A DNA stretch of 64,000 bases. Source: Stachybotrys elegans. Taxonomy: Eukaryota > Ascomycota > Sordariomycetes > Hypocreales > Stachybotryaceae. Positions within the stretch are counted from its first letter, which is position 1. The number at the start of each line of letters is the position of its first letter. The stretch spans positions 1,364,001 through 1,428,000 of the forward strand of contig JAGPNK010000010.1 in assembly GCA_020746835.1 (NCBI GenBank), read 5' to 3'. Below the pieces are notes generated by a model, which was not told the origin of the DNA, searched no databases, and saw only the letters and a program-made list of their open reading frames with translations. Shown one piece after another: positions 34,835-46,222 of the stretch. Made by a program: the position numbers and the translations under genes.

Positions 34835-36751
34835 GATGGGGCTTTGGCGAGCGCAGCAGGTTTATCAGAAGAGGGTGTTGTCGATGGTGAGAGAAGGAAC
34901 AACCTCAACACCAAGCAGAAGACACATCTGTTATATACACTAGATGAGCAAGATTCTTCCAACATCGTCTTCCCAACGGGGTCTCTAAGTCCGTCCTGTC
35001 AAAACTCCAGGCCCGTTGTTCCAGATTGTCGCCGACAACTTCTATGCAACAGCAACCCATCAGGCGTGGGAGAGTCTCTCTGCTAGCTAGCACGTATCAA
35101 GCGGTGCCGTGCTTCAACAACCTCCATCAGGGCACGATGGCGATGCTCCGAGGGACGGGCTGAGCAAGGGTCAATGCAGTATCTACGGACGAGCCACGTC
35201 CGTGCGGTTGGCCATCCGTTGAGTTTTCGATGTAGCCAATAACCCATAGAGTGAGGTGGAACGGAGAAGAGATGGTGTTGCGGGTTGGCTTCTATTGGTC
35301 TGGGTTCATGTGCGAATATACACCCCTGAACATCATGGCTGCAATGGCAAGGCCAACGTTAAACCCAGGACGGCAAACTTATGGGACAACATACTATAGT
35401 TCATGCAGGCCTGTTGGTCTTAGTCCAGTTGCAGATCATATATTGAAAGCTGTTGCGGCATGTACGTCGGGTCGTCGGGGCGGCAAGTCTGGCGAGCCAA
35501 CTGGACCAGATTCGACAACGCCATGCTGCTTATGCTCACATATTAACATTTCTATTTTGGGTAAAGCTAGATCTCCCTCCTCCTCCTTCTACTACGCCTA
35601 ATGTTTGGCGTCTCATGCTGCCTTCTTTCGGGAACTTTTGTCCCTTCCCTCCATCGCCCACATGACACCCTCGTCCTCCTCATCAGATGGTGGCCGTAAC
35701 AAGCCATGGCTTCCCCATTCACTTAGCGTCAGCACCTTGCCCTTACTTACAGGACAGTCCAATGCTACCTTGTTGCTATTTCGGTTGTGTCATCTGTCAT
35801 GTGTTGTCAACTCGTACCGCCGCACATGATTGGACGCTCCAACACACCCTTTTCCTTTTATTAACGGACGCATATTTCCATGACAAGTATTCTTGACAGG
35901 GCCTTCACCCGCCCCCGGCTTCCCCGCATTCAATTCTAGACCCTTGGTTGGCTACGATGGGATGGAGAGTTTACGGTAGAGCCAGTCGGGAGCTCGGTGG
36001 ATAATTGTACGCTGGGCAAACTGGTCATCCGCTCATTCAATCACTTACTTCTCCAACCCGGCAGTTGCATTCGCATTGTCTATGGGTTTTATTTGGCCAT
36101 TCCCTAGACAGCAACTTGAGAGGCCCAAGGTGGTAGCAGAGTGGCAAGTGTAAGAACGGAAGCGTCCGTTCCGTGGGTACTAGTTGTCCAGAGTGCCAAC
36201 GCTCCCATCGACCGATTTCCACGGTTCCATGACATGCCTTTTCCAGACACTCATATTGTTTAATTCGCCATGCAGTTGCCCCAACGTATGATGTTCCCCC
36301 CTTGTTCCTTCGGTCTGCTCACACCTGAGGCCGGCATGGTAGTGGTGATTGGGCACAGGACAAACCCAGCATATGCCAGCGACCGGTATCCAATGAGAGT
36401 GGTTGGGGTTGTGTGGCGGTCTTGATACATGTTAATAAAAGCCTACTATAAAGAAATGAATCCAAAGGACGAGAATGTGCGCGAGGAAGAAGCGCGCCGT
36501 GGTCAGTAGCATCCAGCGCGAGGACGGCTGCCAGTCGAGAGGTTTGTATATCTGGCACTATAGAACTGTTAATGAGGGATGCAGCCGTAGCGGGCTTGGC
36601 GATCGCATCGTATACACAGTCATTCTTCAAACCCAATCACCAAGGTCCAGCCGTCCGATAGCGTCCAGTGCAAGACGATCTTTCCTCCAAGGGGCGATGC
36701 CCAGGCGAGCCCATCGTGGTCAGTTCTTGGCCCTCCCGACTACACGCCATC
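34835..36751. other. Largest gene-free interval of the window
   Basis: About 1.9 kb between the GH7 start and the 3' end of the prenyltransferase gene. The frames are short (the longest near 115 codons) and without recognisable content. No transposon ends, tRNA or simple repeat was noticed. It marks the change from accessory to housekeeping genes. Confidence 0.5.
34931..34937 (-). promoter_or_regulatory. Putative TATA box of the GH7 gene
   Basis: On the minus strand TATATAA lies about 97 bp upstream of the ATG at 34834, the spacing expected for a strongly expressed secreted cellulase gene. No activator site is assigned. Confidence 0.4.
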
Positions 36752-38108
36752 TCAGCGCGCAGCGGCCGCCAACTGTTCCTCCTCCTGTTCGATGAGTTGC
36801 AGCAGTCCCTGACTCGCTATCTGGATCTTGTCGGCCACCTCCTTGCTGCAGCAGATGCCAACGTCAAACGGCTTGAGGTCCTCCTGGCCCATTGTCGTGA
36901 GCGCCGCGAGGCCGAGATACGAGTGGAATACATCGGGCGGCGATCCGCCGGCCTTGCCGAAGCCGCCGATCGCATGCTGCGTGATGTCAAGGACGTAGCG
37001 GCACGCGGGGCGAGTGTTGATGAGCTCAGCTTCGTCAAGCAGCTATGTTGGATCCATGCATTAGCATTCGCCATCGTAACAAAGGAGATTGTAAAGTATA
37101 TCAACGTACCATGAGCGTTCCGCCTACCCACCAGAAGTAGCACGTATCCGCCTTCTTATTCCACCGCCCGTTGAACCCAACGTGCGTGTAAGCCAGAGCA
37201 CCAGACTCGGCCTGGATAAAGTTGCTGTCGTCGTTGGCCACGTCGTCCTCCTCCTCCTTGGCCAGGTACGCAAACTGCCGGCACACGAGGAACTTGATGA
37301 GCGCCTCCCGATCGGGGATCCCGCGGCTCACGGCGGACTCGGGGTCCTTTGCTGGCGTCGAGGACTGTCGATCCAGCATCGCCAGGGTAGCCACCCCGCA
37401 GAATGCGTAGCCAGCTGACCCCTCGCCACGTCAGCTCTCATGCCCCGCGATCTAGTCTGCAGTGAGGTTCTACGCACCGTGAGATTCATTGAGTGATGAC
37501 TCGGCGAGCCCGCCGTCGTACGTCTGGCCCTGGCGAATGTACGCCACCATGCTATCCACGTCGACATCCTCGCCCGGCCGCTCCCACGCCCTGAGCATCC
37601 AGCGGATCGAGCTCGCCAAGTAGCTGTGCCTCATGTCCTTCCCACCCACGGGCTCGCCATCCCACAGGTTCTGCCCAAAGCTGCCGTCCTCGCGCTGCAG
37701 CCTCCTCAGCCACCGGAGCAGCCTGGCGCGGCGCACGCCCACAAAGGCCGCCCTGGCCGCCGCCTCCTCGGGCTCCGCCGCGAGGCCCAGCAGCACGAGC
37801 GCGAAGAAGGTCGCGGCCAGGTTCGCCGTCCCCAGGTGCGCGCGCTGGCCCGGCAGCGCGTGCGTCGGGCTGCCGCAGAACCCTCCGTCCGGGTGCTGCA
37901 GGCTGAGGACCCATGTGCGGATGGCGGCGCGGTCGCGCGCGGGCAGCGGCACGGAGAGCAGGTCGAGCGCCGAGACGATGAAGCAGGCGAACGTGAGGCG
38001 CGTCGAGTCGTTGGATGTGTATGCCGAGGGGAGGAAGCTCGTGTAGCAGCGCTGCCAATACTTGATGTGCTTCTCGCGCTGCAGCGAGGAGGCGTCTGGT
38101 GCCGTCAT
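36752..38108 (-). CDS. CDC43: Geranylgeranyltransferase type I beta subunit
   Basis: Three exons on the minus strand: 38108-37478, 37414-37110, 37042-36752, 408 aa. It forms the catalytic half of a heterodimer that attaches geranylgeranyl to C-terminal CaaL cysteines of Rho-type GTPases. Prenyltransferase alpha-alpha barrel repeats are visible: LQHPDGGFCGSP, REDGSFGQNLWDG, GQTYDGGLAE, and IGGFGKAGGSPPDVFHSYLG. The three zinc ligands of the family correspond to D300 and C302 (ADTCYFWW) and H352 (FHSYL). The wording of the repeats fits GGTase-I better than farnesyltransferase or Rab GGTase beta. High GC content and biased codons across exon 1. Cytosolic, single-copy housekeeping gene. Confidence 0.85.
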
Positions 38109-38546
38109 GGTGCGACTTGTGCGACTTGTGCGTTGGTTTTATGTACTCAATATATCTAGCAGAATATGCATTGTAAAACAAGCGCAGTCAATTAGCAATG
38201 CTGAGCAATGCAGGAGGAAGATAATTGTTACCATCGCCAACTCTTTTACCTCCGGGCTTTTCCCCCACCATGGCTGACAGCCCACTATTAGGCCCGACAA
38301 GGGAGCTTCTTGGAGCTGTCGACCCCTGAAGATGGAGCTCCGTCACGGTGCTTATCGATAAGCCGCGCAGCCTGTTGCCAAACGCCAAAGACACGCAATC
38401 GCAATCGCAACCGCAATTCCAACTTCAACTCCGAACATCCCCATCCCCATTCCGCCCTCTCGAGCCACGACTGCATTCTGGACTTCGAGCACTCTTTTTC
38501 GGATCACATCGCTTCCCCGTATTCTTCCCCCAATCGCTGGCCCAGC
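38109..38546. other. Divergent promoter with a short hexanucleotide repeat
   Basis: About 440 bp between divergent genes. Contains an imperfect run of CAATCG/CAACCG-like hexamers around 38394-38418 in the leader of the downstream gene. Upstream in-frame codons exist, but the ATG at 38547 opens the conserved part. Confidence 0.5.
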
Positions 38547-39203
38547 ATGGCGCTCATCTCAGCCCGCACCATCATCACCTCCATCTCCCTCTTCCACTTG
38601 ACCCTCGCCTACTTCTTCGTCTTCAACCCCTCGACCGTCGATGATCAGGCTCTCGTCTGGATCCTCGGCGAGAGCATGGGCATGGTTCGTGTTGTCCCGA
38701 GATTCCCCCCCCCAATATCTCTACTGACACAGTTCTAGCCCAATGTTCGAGGCTTCGATTCAACCAGCCCTGCTCTAGCCTTTCTCGCCGTCGTCCTCGC
38801 TCTCTTCGGCCTCGGCGATCTAGTCTCTCTCTCCATGCCCGACGAGGTTGTTCTACTTTATCACTGGGGAACACAAGGTATGCCATGCCACCCCCTCCAC
38901 ATGACTGCAGCCTGTCTGACATATGCAGCCCCTCTTCGCTTCGTCTTCTCTTTGGGCATGGTCTTTTATACATACATGTTCGGCCCATCCTCCCCCATCT
39001 ACGGTGTTCCTCCTCGCAGCGGCCGTACCTCTCAGTTTAATCCCTCGTCGGGATCTCCGACCGATGCGCTCAAGAACAGAATCATATTCACCTTTCTGTT
39101 CGTCGAGATGGTCTCGTGGTTCTGGGTTTGGGTTACGCTGCGCGAAGAGAGAGAGCCTCTCATTCTCAAGGCCCGAGAGGAAGCTGAAGCTCGCCGGCGC
39201 TAG
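38547..39203 (+). CDS. ILM1: ILM1-like ER membrane protein
   Basis: Three exons (38547-38684, 38739-38877, 38929-39203; introns 54 and 51 bp), 183 aa. Four hydrophobic helices are visible: ISLFHLTLAYFFVF near the N-terminus, ALAFLAVVLALFGLGDLVSL, LRFVFSLGMVFYTYMFG, and IIFTFLFVEMVSWFWVWVTL, followed by a highly charged C-terminal tail. The conserved bits FHLTLAYF, YHWGTQAPLR and the length match the Increased Loss of Mitochondrial DNA 1 family, ER membrane proteins of poorly known role that affect mitochondrial genome maintenance in yeast. The frame continues open upstream of 38547, but that stretch is low-complexity and reads as leader. Confidence 0.75.
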
Positions 39204-39867
39204 GGTTGCTGGGAATAAACAGGTGATGTGCTCCATTTGTGGGTTGGTTGAGCATGGAGCCCATGCATAAGGCATTCAGCGATGGTTTTATTGGAGTTCC
39301 AAGGGTATCCTCTGGATAAGCGGGCAAGGAAAATGGCGTTCACTGATGTAGGTATGTATGTAAGTAGGTCATCACTATGCTTTGGTTGCAGCAGTGGTCA
39401 TGTTCGGTCCCAGTCAATTCTTTTGGGCCGCGCAACGCGACGTAGTATATGTAAAAGCGATTCGATATATATCTAAATAGGTATCCATGGCGTAAAACAA
39501 TCAGCCGGCTAAACGCTAATGCGCAACAATGGCGAACAGCAGATGCATTGGCGGCCAGTCGGCATCGCCTCGGCCAAGAAAACGAAAGAGAGATAAAAAC
39601 ACAAAGACCAAGTGGTGTATAACTCGGCACACATCAAGTGTGGCAAATACATAGTGCCCGGGCCAAGCAGGCAAGGAGAAAAAGACAAAGGGGCCTGGGA
39701 GTGTATAGAAACGAGAGAGAAAGGAGTGGAAAATATGTTATGCTTTTGCCCACCATCGCGTTGCTGATTGCTTGCCTGTGGTATCTTGCACCATTGCGCC
39801 AAGTGCTGCTGTTGCACCTTTTGTGAATCACTGATAGTCTATCCAACTATCCCCTCATCCCCCTCAT
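39204..39867. other. Convergent 3' flanks
   Basis: About 660 bp between convergent genes; AT-richer than its surroundings. No gene recognised. Confidence 0.5.
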
Positions 39868-42775
39868 CTAAGGCCTGGACTGGGTAGGTGTTTGATCAGT
39901 GTCGGGTGTGTGGGGTAGATCATCGTTGAGACGGTTCTTGTCCAGAGCCGGCGCCTCAGAGGCCTTTGGTGTGACTGGTTCGGCCGCCGAGTCTTCGTCT
40001 GCTTCAATAATCTGCTCCTCGATCTTCTCCCCCGGTCCTCTGACAATGGGGCTGAAGGTCTCTACTTCCTCAATCTCCTCGTCGTCGTCTTCATCTTCCT
40101 CTTGAATAGTGATCTCGCCCGAGCGACGGCCCAATCCCGAGGTGCTACCACTGCGTGAATGCGATCCGGAGCTCGTGTTTCGATGTCCATGCCCATGCCC
40201 ATGCCCCGACGGAGGTCCAAAATTAAGCGTCGGGCCCTTGAAGAGGTTCTTCTTTCGCTTAGCAAAGACCACTCCCGACGCGAACGGATTCGGCGATCCC
40301 AATGGCTGATCTGCAATAGGCATGCCCTCATTGTATAGGTTTAGAGGGCCAGGCGACATCCGAACCAGACGAACGTTGCTTGGGAGTGGTGCCGTGGGCG
40401 TCGCAGGAAGCACCTTGACTGAGTGATGAGGTGACTGGCCGCGGGCCAGTGGTGTCTTGGAGGTAGATACAGACCCTGTGGAGCTCGTGGAAGATGCTTT
40501 CGAGTGGCTGTGGTGGTGGTGTATCGACCGGATTGATGACACAGATGAGGACGTTGACTTGCGTCCACGGAGGCCCGCTGACGAACGACGCATGGTCGAG
40601 CGAGGCGTCAATGGCGATGGTGAAAGGGACTGGCGCTTGTACGACTGTGAGGTAGATATACGATGCGGAACAGATTGCCCGTGTGTGAGCTGCCCCTGGT
40701 TGGCCATATGGCCCAGGTGGCTGCCGCTCGCTCGCCGAACCTCTGGCACGTGGCTCCTGGCCATATGGCCGTTAGCGACAACGCTCTTGGGCAGGGGAGC
40801 TGTGGCTTGGATTCCCGGCGAGCCCGATGCGGGGTATTTGCTCGTCTGAGGTCTCGGGCTGGGTTCGCCATCCTCTCTCCGGCCTTCCTTTTGGTGGAGA
40901 TTGGGGGTGCTCCTGCTGGTGCGCCTCACGTGGCCTTTTCGCCTCTTGGTAGTATTCTCAATGAACCAATGGGTCCAGTTCTTCCAATGAGCAATGATGG
41001 CTTGGCTGGGCTTCGACCTCTGCTTTTGCCCGCTCTGCTGACTGTTGCTGGAGCCATTGGCAACACTACTCACACCAAGAGCATCTGAGGTGGTGACAAG
41101 GTGAAGCGTCGACCCGCGAGATCGGGCACTGCGTATGATGCCTTCCTTAGGGGGCGGTATAGGGCGATGGTGCCGAGAGGTAGACACTGATCGAATTGAG
41201 TCTTTGTCTATTGGCGTAGGGGGCATCTCGTCATTGCTGTCACCGGGCGTTTCCTTACCAGCCTCGGGAAGCTGCGGAAGATCTGGCATCGTGTACTCGG
41301 GATAGTAATGTGAGCTTCTCCTCTTTTCACTCCTCCCTCGACTCCTCGATGGGTGAACATACGACCTCGGCCTAGCAGAATCGGTCTCGAAGTCCTGTAT
41401 CATGGGCGCCATTCGTTCCAGTCGACTCGATGCGGCAGAGAGACGCCGTAGGCTTCTGCTGTCGCCCTCCCGCTCTCGTCGTTTTCTCTCTCTTCGCTGG
41501 TGCTTTCGCTCCTCCTTTTCAAGGAGCAGCGTCCACCAGCCGGAGAGCGCATCGCATTTCTGGGCCTGCACGCTGTCGATAACAGATTCCGTGTCCACAC
41601 CCGCGCTGCGCATGCGGTGAAGGCAGTCCTTCTCCAGCAAAGTTGAGAATGGCGGCGGGCGTTCAATGTCGAGAATTGCTTGCTGCGCAGGAGCATGATC
41701 GGCAAGGAATGGGTGGGCGAGAATATCTGGCAGTGACGGTCGATGCAAGGGTCTTTTCGATAGCAACGATTTGATGAGCGCCAGGGCTTCAGCAGGTAGG
41801 GTGTCTGGGTACGGTGGCTCCTCGGACAAGATCTTGGTGCGGGTGACGTTGTCGTCGTCATCATCAAACGGGAGCTCTCCGCAGAGGAGGGCGTACAATA
41901 TAATGCCAAGACTCCAGACGTCGACTTTCTCGCCGGCATATTTCTCTCCTTTGAGCATCTCGGGTGCAGCGTAGCATATGGTTCCGCAGAAAGTTTGCAG
42001 GTGGTTCGTGCGGCCTTCGTATTCTCTCGTGAAACCGAAATCGACGAGCTTTACGTTTTCGTGCTTGTCGAGGAGGATGTTCTCGAGCTTGAGGTCGCGG
42101 TGCACGCATGATTGCTTATGCACATAGGATACGGCGCCAACGAGTTGAGTGAAGATCCGCTGGACCTTGGGGGGAGGCAGGGGGCCATGCTGAAGGAGGT
42201 AGTTGTAGAGCTCATCGCCTGGGTAGTTGCACGTCAATACCGATGTAGCAGAGGGTTGCGTAGTCGTTGGACCTACCAGAGCAGTATTCGAGGACAAGCC
42301 ACACAAGTGTTTCGGTCACGATCACTTCATAGAGTCGCGCGATATGGGGGTGGACGAATTGTCGGTGGTGATGTATCTCGCGCGCAAGGTTGGAGTCGGT
42401 CTTGTTGGCAGATTTCAATACCACCTGCCCAAGTCAGCATGAGGGTTATGAACATCAGAGCAGCATCTTGAAGGCGTACCTTGGAGCCATTGGTAAGCTT
42501 GTGCGAGGCAAGGTAGACCTTGCCGAAAGAGCCTTTGCCGATTAGGCGACCGAGAGTGTAGTTGCCGACCGACTTGAGCTCCTTGTCGGAGAATTCACTA
42601 CCCAGGCGGCATGATTAGCATGAAGAGCGGGAGGGGGGTTAGGGTCGGGTCATACTCTAGTAACGCTTGGTACGAGAGAGCAAGCTGGCACCTGTCAGTA
42701 TGAGGTCCTTGCTGCGCAGTTTTCCGTAATCACCTTGGCCTTTCGTCCCAGCACTTCTGTCCTTCCTTTTGCCAT
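39868..42775 (-). CDS. Kin4-like serine/threonine protein kinase
   Basis: The kinase domain is N-terminal and split over three exons (42597-42480, 42424-42277, 42218-39868). Motifs: Gly-loop GKGSFGKVY, VVLK lysine, HRDLKLEN catalytic loop, DFG in LVDFGFTREYEG, FCGTICYAAPEM activation segment, and YAGEKVDVWSLGIILYALL. A long Ser/Arg-rich, low-complexity tail of about 550 residues follows, with an acidic stretch near the end. The sequence style matches filamentous-fungal kinases annotated as Kin4, related to the yeast spindle-position checkpoint kinase of the CAMK/AMPK-like group. The first coding exon is uncertain: an ATG at 42775 fits, but simple joining to the exon at 42597 meets a stop or phase conflict, and a donor at the codon after KGRTE with a small exon near 42690 would solve it. 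Confidence 0.85.
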
Positions 42776-44228
42776 GTGCATGCCTCCCAGGTCGGCGTGC
42801 AGACACGTCGGCGCACAATATCAAGACTCGACGACAAGATGTATGATGGTTTGTAATGTACAGAAGAGAACGGCGGTGCTGCACAGCGTCGAGATTATCA
42901 GCCGGGCGACAACGCTAGGAGAGGGATGGAGGCGGATGTTGAGGGGATCCGTGGGGCGCGACGGCGCAGTAATTCGAGCAGCTACACATTCGACAGCGAG
43001 AATTAGGAAGCGAGGGACGTTTAGCAAGAGGATGGCGATGGAATCATGCGTGCGTCGAGTACACGCGATGCGGAACAAGGGCGTGGAAGAGAAGACAGCT
43101 CCCGCGGCGGAGGGGACAAGGTTGTGCACTCGTTGTTGTGTCGGAGATTCGCAATTGGTCGGCCGGACGAGGGAGCAGTAAGCCTCTCTCCTTCTCGCAA
43201 GCCGAGCTCTGGCTGAGGGACAATCTCGGCAGCCGATAGATTGAGCAGGCAGAACAAACGCGCTTGGATGAAGAGAAAACCGGAGGGTTCGAGTCGAGGT
43301 CAAAGCGGAACAAGAAGAAGAAGAAAGATGAAACAAGACTTGAGGACAACGGCAACCTTGGAGCAAGGCGGGCGAGGCTGCAGCAGCGGGTCGGCGTGCA
43401 GAAGGCGGAGGGAAGCTTTTGCCGTGTGCCTTTTCTGCTTCTGCTACTTTGCTGCTTGGGATTGATTCGTCGGGGGTCTGGTCATGGACGGGATGGAAGA
43501 TGGATGGGATTGGATTAACGAGCTTGGACGGGATCCAGAATATCCAAGAACCGCCTAATTAGGCTTAGGCAATGGGCCCTGTTTGGGTGTTTGGGGGGCG
43601 GCACAGTCCGTTTCGTTGCTGTGGCGGTGGAGAAGGGAGTGTGGCGGTGGAGCTACCCTTGATTACCTTTACTTACCAAGCACCAAGTCAGAATGTCTGG
43701 CAGATAGCCTACCCTATACTTTGCTAAACTTCAACCACTTCAACCAATACCTAAAGTGGCATCCTCTTCATCCCCTACCTCGAAGTCTACGGCCTGACCA
43801 TGTCTCTTTGCCGGGAAGTAGACATAAATGACAGAAAGTGTAGCAAAATGTCGTCTACTAGGCCAGAGTCAACGGCAATTTTAACAGCACCCTCCCTGTG
43901 AATTCGTTGCAAAGTCTGCTGGCTAAATCATACATTCGGACGGCAGGATCTATAATTCGTCTTCATGTTACACACACAGAATCACTGTTGATCACCTCGA
44001 AGCCTCGTACCATGTGCACAACAAGGGTGTAACCCGACACATCCCAGCCATGTGTCCCAGCCATATAGTGATGGACCTTCCAAGCGAGCAGCCGACCTCC
44101 TTACATATTTACCTCTCTACCCTTGCAAAAATGCGGTATTAGTATCAGTCAAACCAGTTTTCACTTGATCGGAATCACCGCTGCCTATATCTCGCCCAAA
44201 ACCCCCCGCAAGAGGAGAAATCACACAA
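42776..44228. other. Gene-free stretch upstream of the kinase
   Basis: About 1.45 kb. Probably includes the kinase promoter and leader. A 181-codon minus frame (42821-43366) is Ser/Arg/Leu-rich without recognisable domain and I treat it as fortuitous. A purine-rich tract lies around 43305-43330. Confidence 0.45.
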
Positions 44229-44555
44229 ATGTCGTCCCGCCCGAACAAGGTCGTTGCCGTATGTGCGGACCCAACAGCCCTCACAGAACTGCTCCCAGAA
44301 CTACACAAAGTAATCGCCAGATCGGGGGGCAATGGGTCCTTTTACTATATTCAGAGCCAGACCCCAACCTTTGTCGCAATAGAGATCCGCTGGAATGTCT
44401 GTGAACCTTCGGAATTCAGTGCCCTCTTGTCTGTTCTGATAAGATCGGGATTCACACAGACAAGCTTTATTGGCGAAAGAATCCAAGTATTCAGGAAGCC
44501 ATTTGGAAATGGGGTACAGGAAATACAAGTGGCCATCGGCAGCCTGTCGCTTTGA
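44229..44555 (+). CDS. Small hypothetical protein, 108 aa
   Basis: ATG-initiated single-exon ORF of normal amino-acid composition, no signal peptide or membrane helix. By eye it suggests beta-alpha-beta-alpha-beta order: KVVAVCAD strand, a Leu-rich helix (TELLPELHKVIARSG), SFYYIQ and FVAIEIRW strands, a second helix (SEFSALLSVLIRSGF), then a final strand pair. No family is recognised. It resembles in length and layout the small ORF at 45415-45726. It may be a lineage-specific gene. Confidence 0.45.
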   Translation: MSSRPNKVVAVCADPTALTELLPELHKVIARSGGNGSFYYIQSQTPTFVAIEIRWNVCEPSEFSALLSVLIRSGFTQTSFIGERIQVFRKPFGNGVQEIQVAIGSLSL

Positions 44556-45414
44556 AAGTGTTGCTGATGTCAGGAGGGGGCGTAAGGACCTGAGCAGACC
44601 TTGTTTTGCCGAACCATGCTGTTGTGCTCATGGTTAATTTTGCTATCACTGTCTAGAAGCTATAACATCGAAGGGAGCAGCTTGTAGCTAAGCCACGATA
44701 TGATGGGCTACACCATATCTGTGGGTTTGCTGTCAGAGATGTCAAGAGCCATCGCTGCAGGAACTAAATGCTGTAAATCAGCGCCTTAGGAAGTAGTTTT
44801 CATACTTCGATGTCCAAGGTGAATGCTGTTCAGGGTGTGAGTAGATGTCAAATGGCAGCCATATTCCCATGCATTCTTCACCCAGCTCACATTTGCCACA
44901 TCTGAAGCCATCATGTACTTACAGTATTCCCAAGTTCACGTACACCCAGGACTTGCCGGTACGACATGACACAAAGAGCAGGACACTGCTTTTGTTATCA
45001 TTCACCCATCTACTGTCCCACCAAAACCAAGGGCACCCGCACAGTGACGAGCAACGTACGTACGCAGCAAGAAACCAGGCTGTTCACGTACTCTTGTCGC
45101 TGCCTTTATGCGTGGTTGGATGCTCGCGGATAGACCCAGACATGACTGTCATCTGGATCTCCTCCAGCATCTATATAAGACCAGCCCAACTGCTCGATAC
45201 TGCCTATTACTTCCCCCTTTCTCTTCATCAGACATTCGATTGCGCCTCCTGCTCAAATTAGAGGAAAGCCAAGATATAATACCTTTTGGTTAATGTCCTT
45301 TGGCAGCAAGAAATAATCACGATCCAAACCTTCCTGACAACACCCAACACGGAAACGACGCTCAACGCCATCAGGCAGCCGGAAAACTCTCGATAATTGT
45401 AGTCACTCAGTAAG
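44556..45414. other. Gap between two small ORFs
   Basis: About 860 bp. A 138-codon plus frame (44845-45261) is Ser/His-rich and looks fortuitous. Nothing else seen. Confidence 0.4.
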
Positions 45415-45726
45415 ATGGCACACGAAAGCGGTTCTAGCGGCGGAACCCTCCACACCATCATTCGGATCAAATGTCTCGAGGAGAGCAACTACCACTTCTT
45501 CCGGCCGGCTCTCCAGGGATGGCTGGCTGGCTACGGAGACGACCAGACCCTGAGGCTTGACGGCATGGATGAGGACTTCGTCATCAACATCGGGATTGGG
45601 CCAAACTGGAACCTCGATCAACAGTCCCATTTCGTCGCCTTCATGAGAACCAACTTCTTCCGCCTTGAGAGGGAGTACTCGGAGGGAACCGATACTGTTG
45701 CTGCCTGGACATATCAGAAGAAATGA
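45415..45726 (+). CDS. Small hypothetical protein, 103 aa
   Basis: ATG-initiated single-exon ORF with well-mixed composition. Predicted order by eye is strand (LHTIIRIKC), helix (HFFRPALQGWLAGYG), strand hairpin (LRLDGMDEDFVINIGIG), helix (SHFVAFMRTNFFRLE), strand (VAAWTYQK), much like the ORF at 44229-44555. No signal peptide, membrane segment or known motif. Function unknown. Confidence 0.45.
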   Translation: MAHESGSSGGTLHTIIRIKCLEESNYHFFRPALQGWLAGYGDDQTLRLDGMDEDFVINIGIGPNWNLDQQSHFVAFMRTNFFRLEREYSEGTDTVAAWTYQKK

Positions 45727-46222
45727 TGAAGTGTGGCGGCCCCAGCTGGGCTTATCTCTCAGTATGGTCACTATGGTGCTTAGGTGCTGGATGATGATGC
45801 GCAGATTGGACGATAATCAAACCCTGTAGAACATGAGACAGGCCCCAGTCACTGACATGAACTACTGCTCTGCGAAGAGGTGCCACACACTGCCAAATGA
45901 ATGCTTGTGACTTAATCAGACACACCGAATTATCCATGGTTCAGTACAATGCTCGCCGGAACGCCAGATGCTATAATAATCCCACTTGGACCCAAACAAT
46001 GCCGTATTCTACAAGTCTTTGACCAGTTCCAAGCTCTGTTTTGTTCCACCCATTGCCCTCTTTTCAATCCTTTTGTGATGTCGACCGTGCTCAGGTGCCC
46101 AAGCAGGTATCTAGTGTACAATTATGCGTTATGCCAAAAGAGGATAGACAAATCAACAGGAATCGACGGGCTGTGTGGTTCCCTCATTCCGTCTGTAATG
46201 ATGATCCGGGCGGTGTGCCAAA
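45727..46222. other. Convergent 3' flanks
   Basis: About 500 bp between the small ORF and the 3' end of SWR1. No gene seen. Confidence 0.5.

Noticed and set aside
42821..43366. 181-codon minus ORF upstream of the kinase
   Set aside because: Ser/Arg/Leu-rich with no recognisable domain; more likely leader or promoter sequence.
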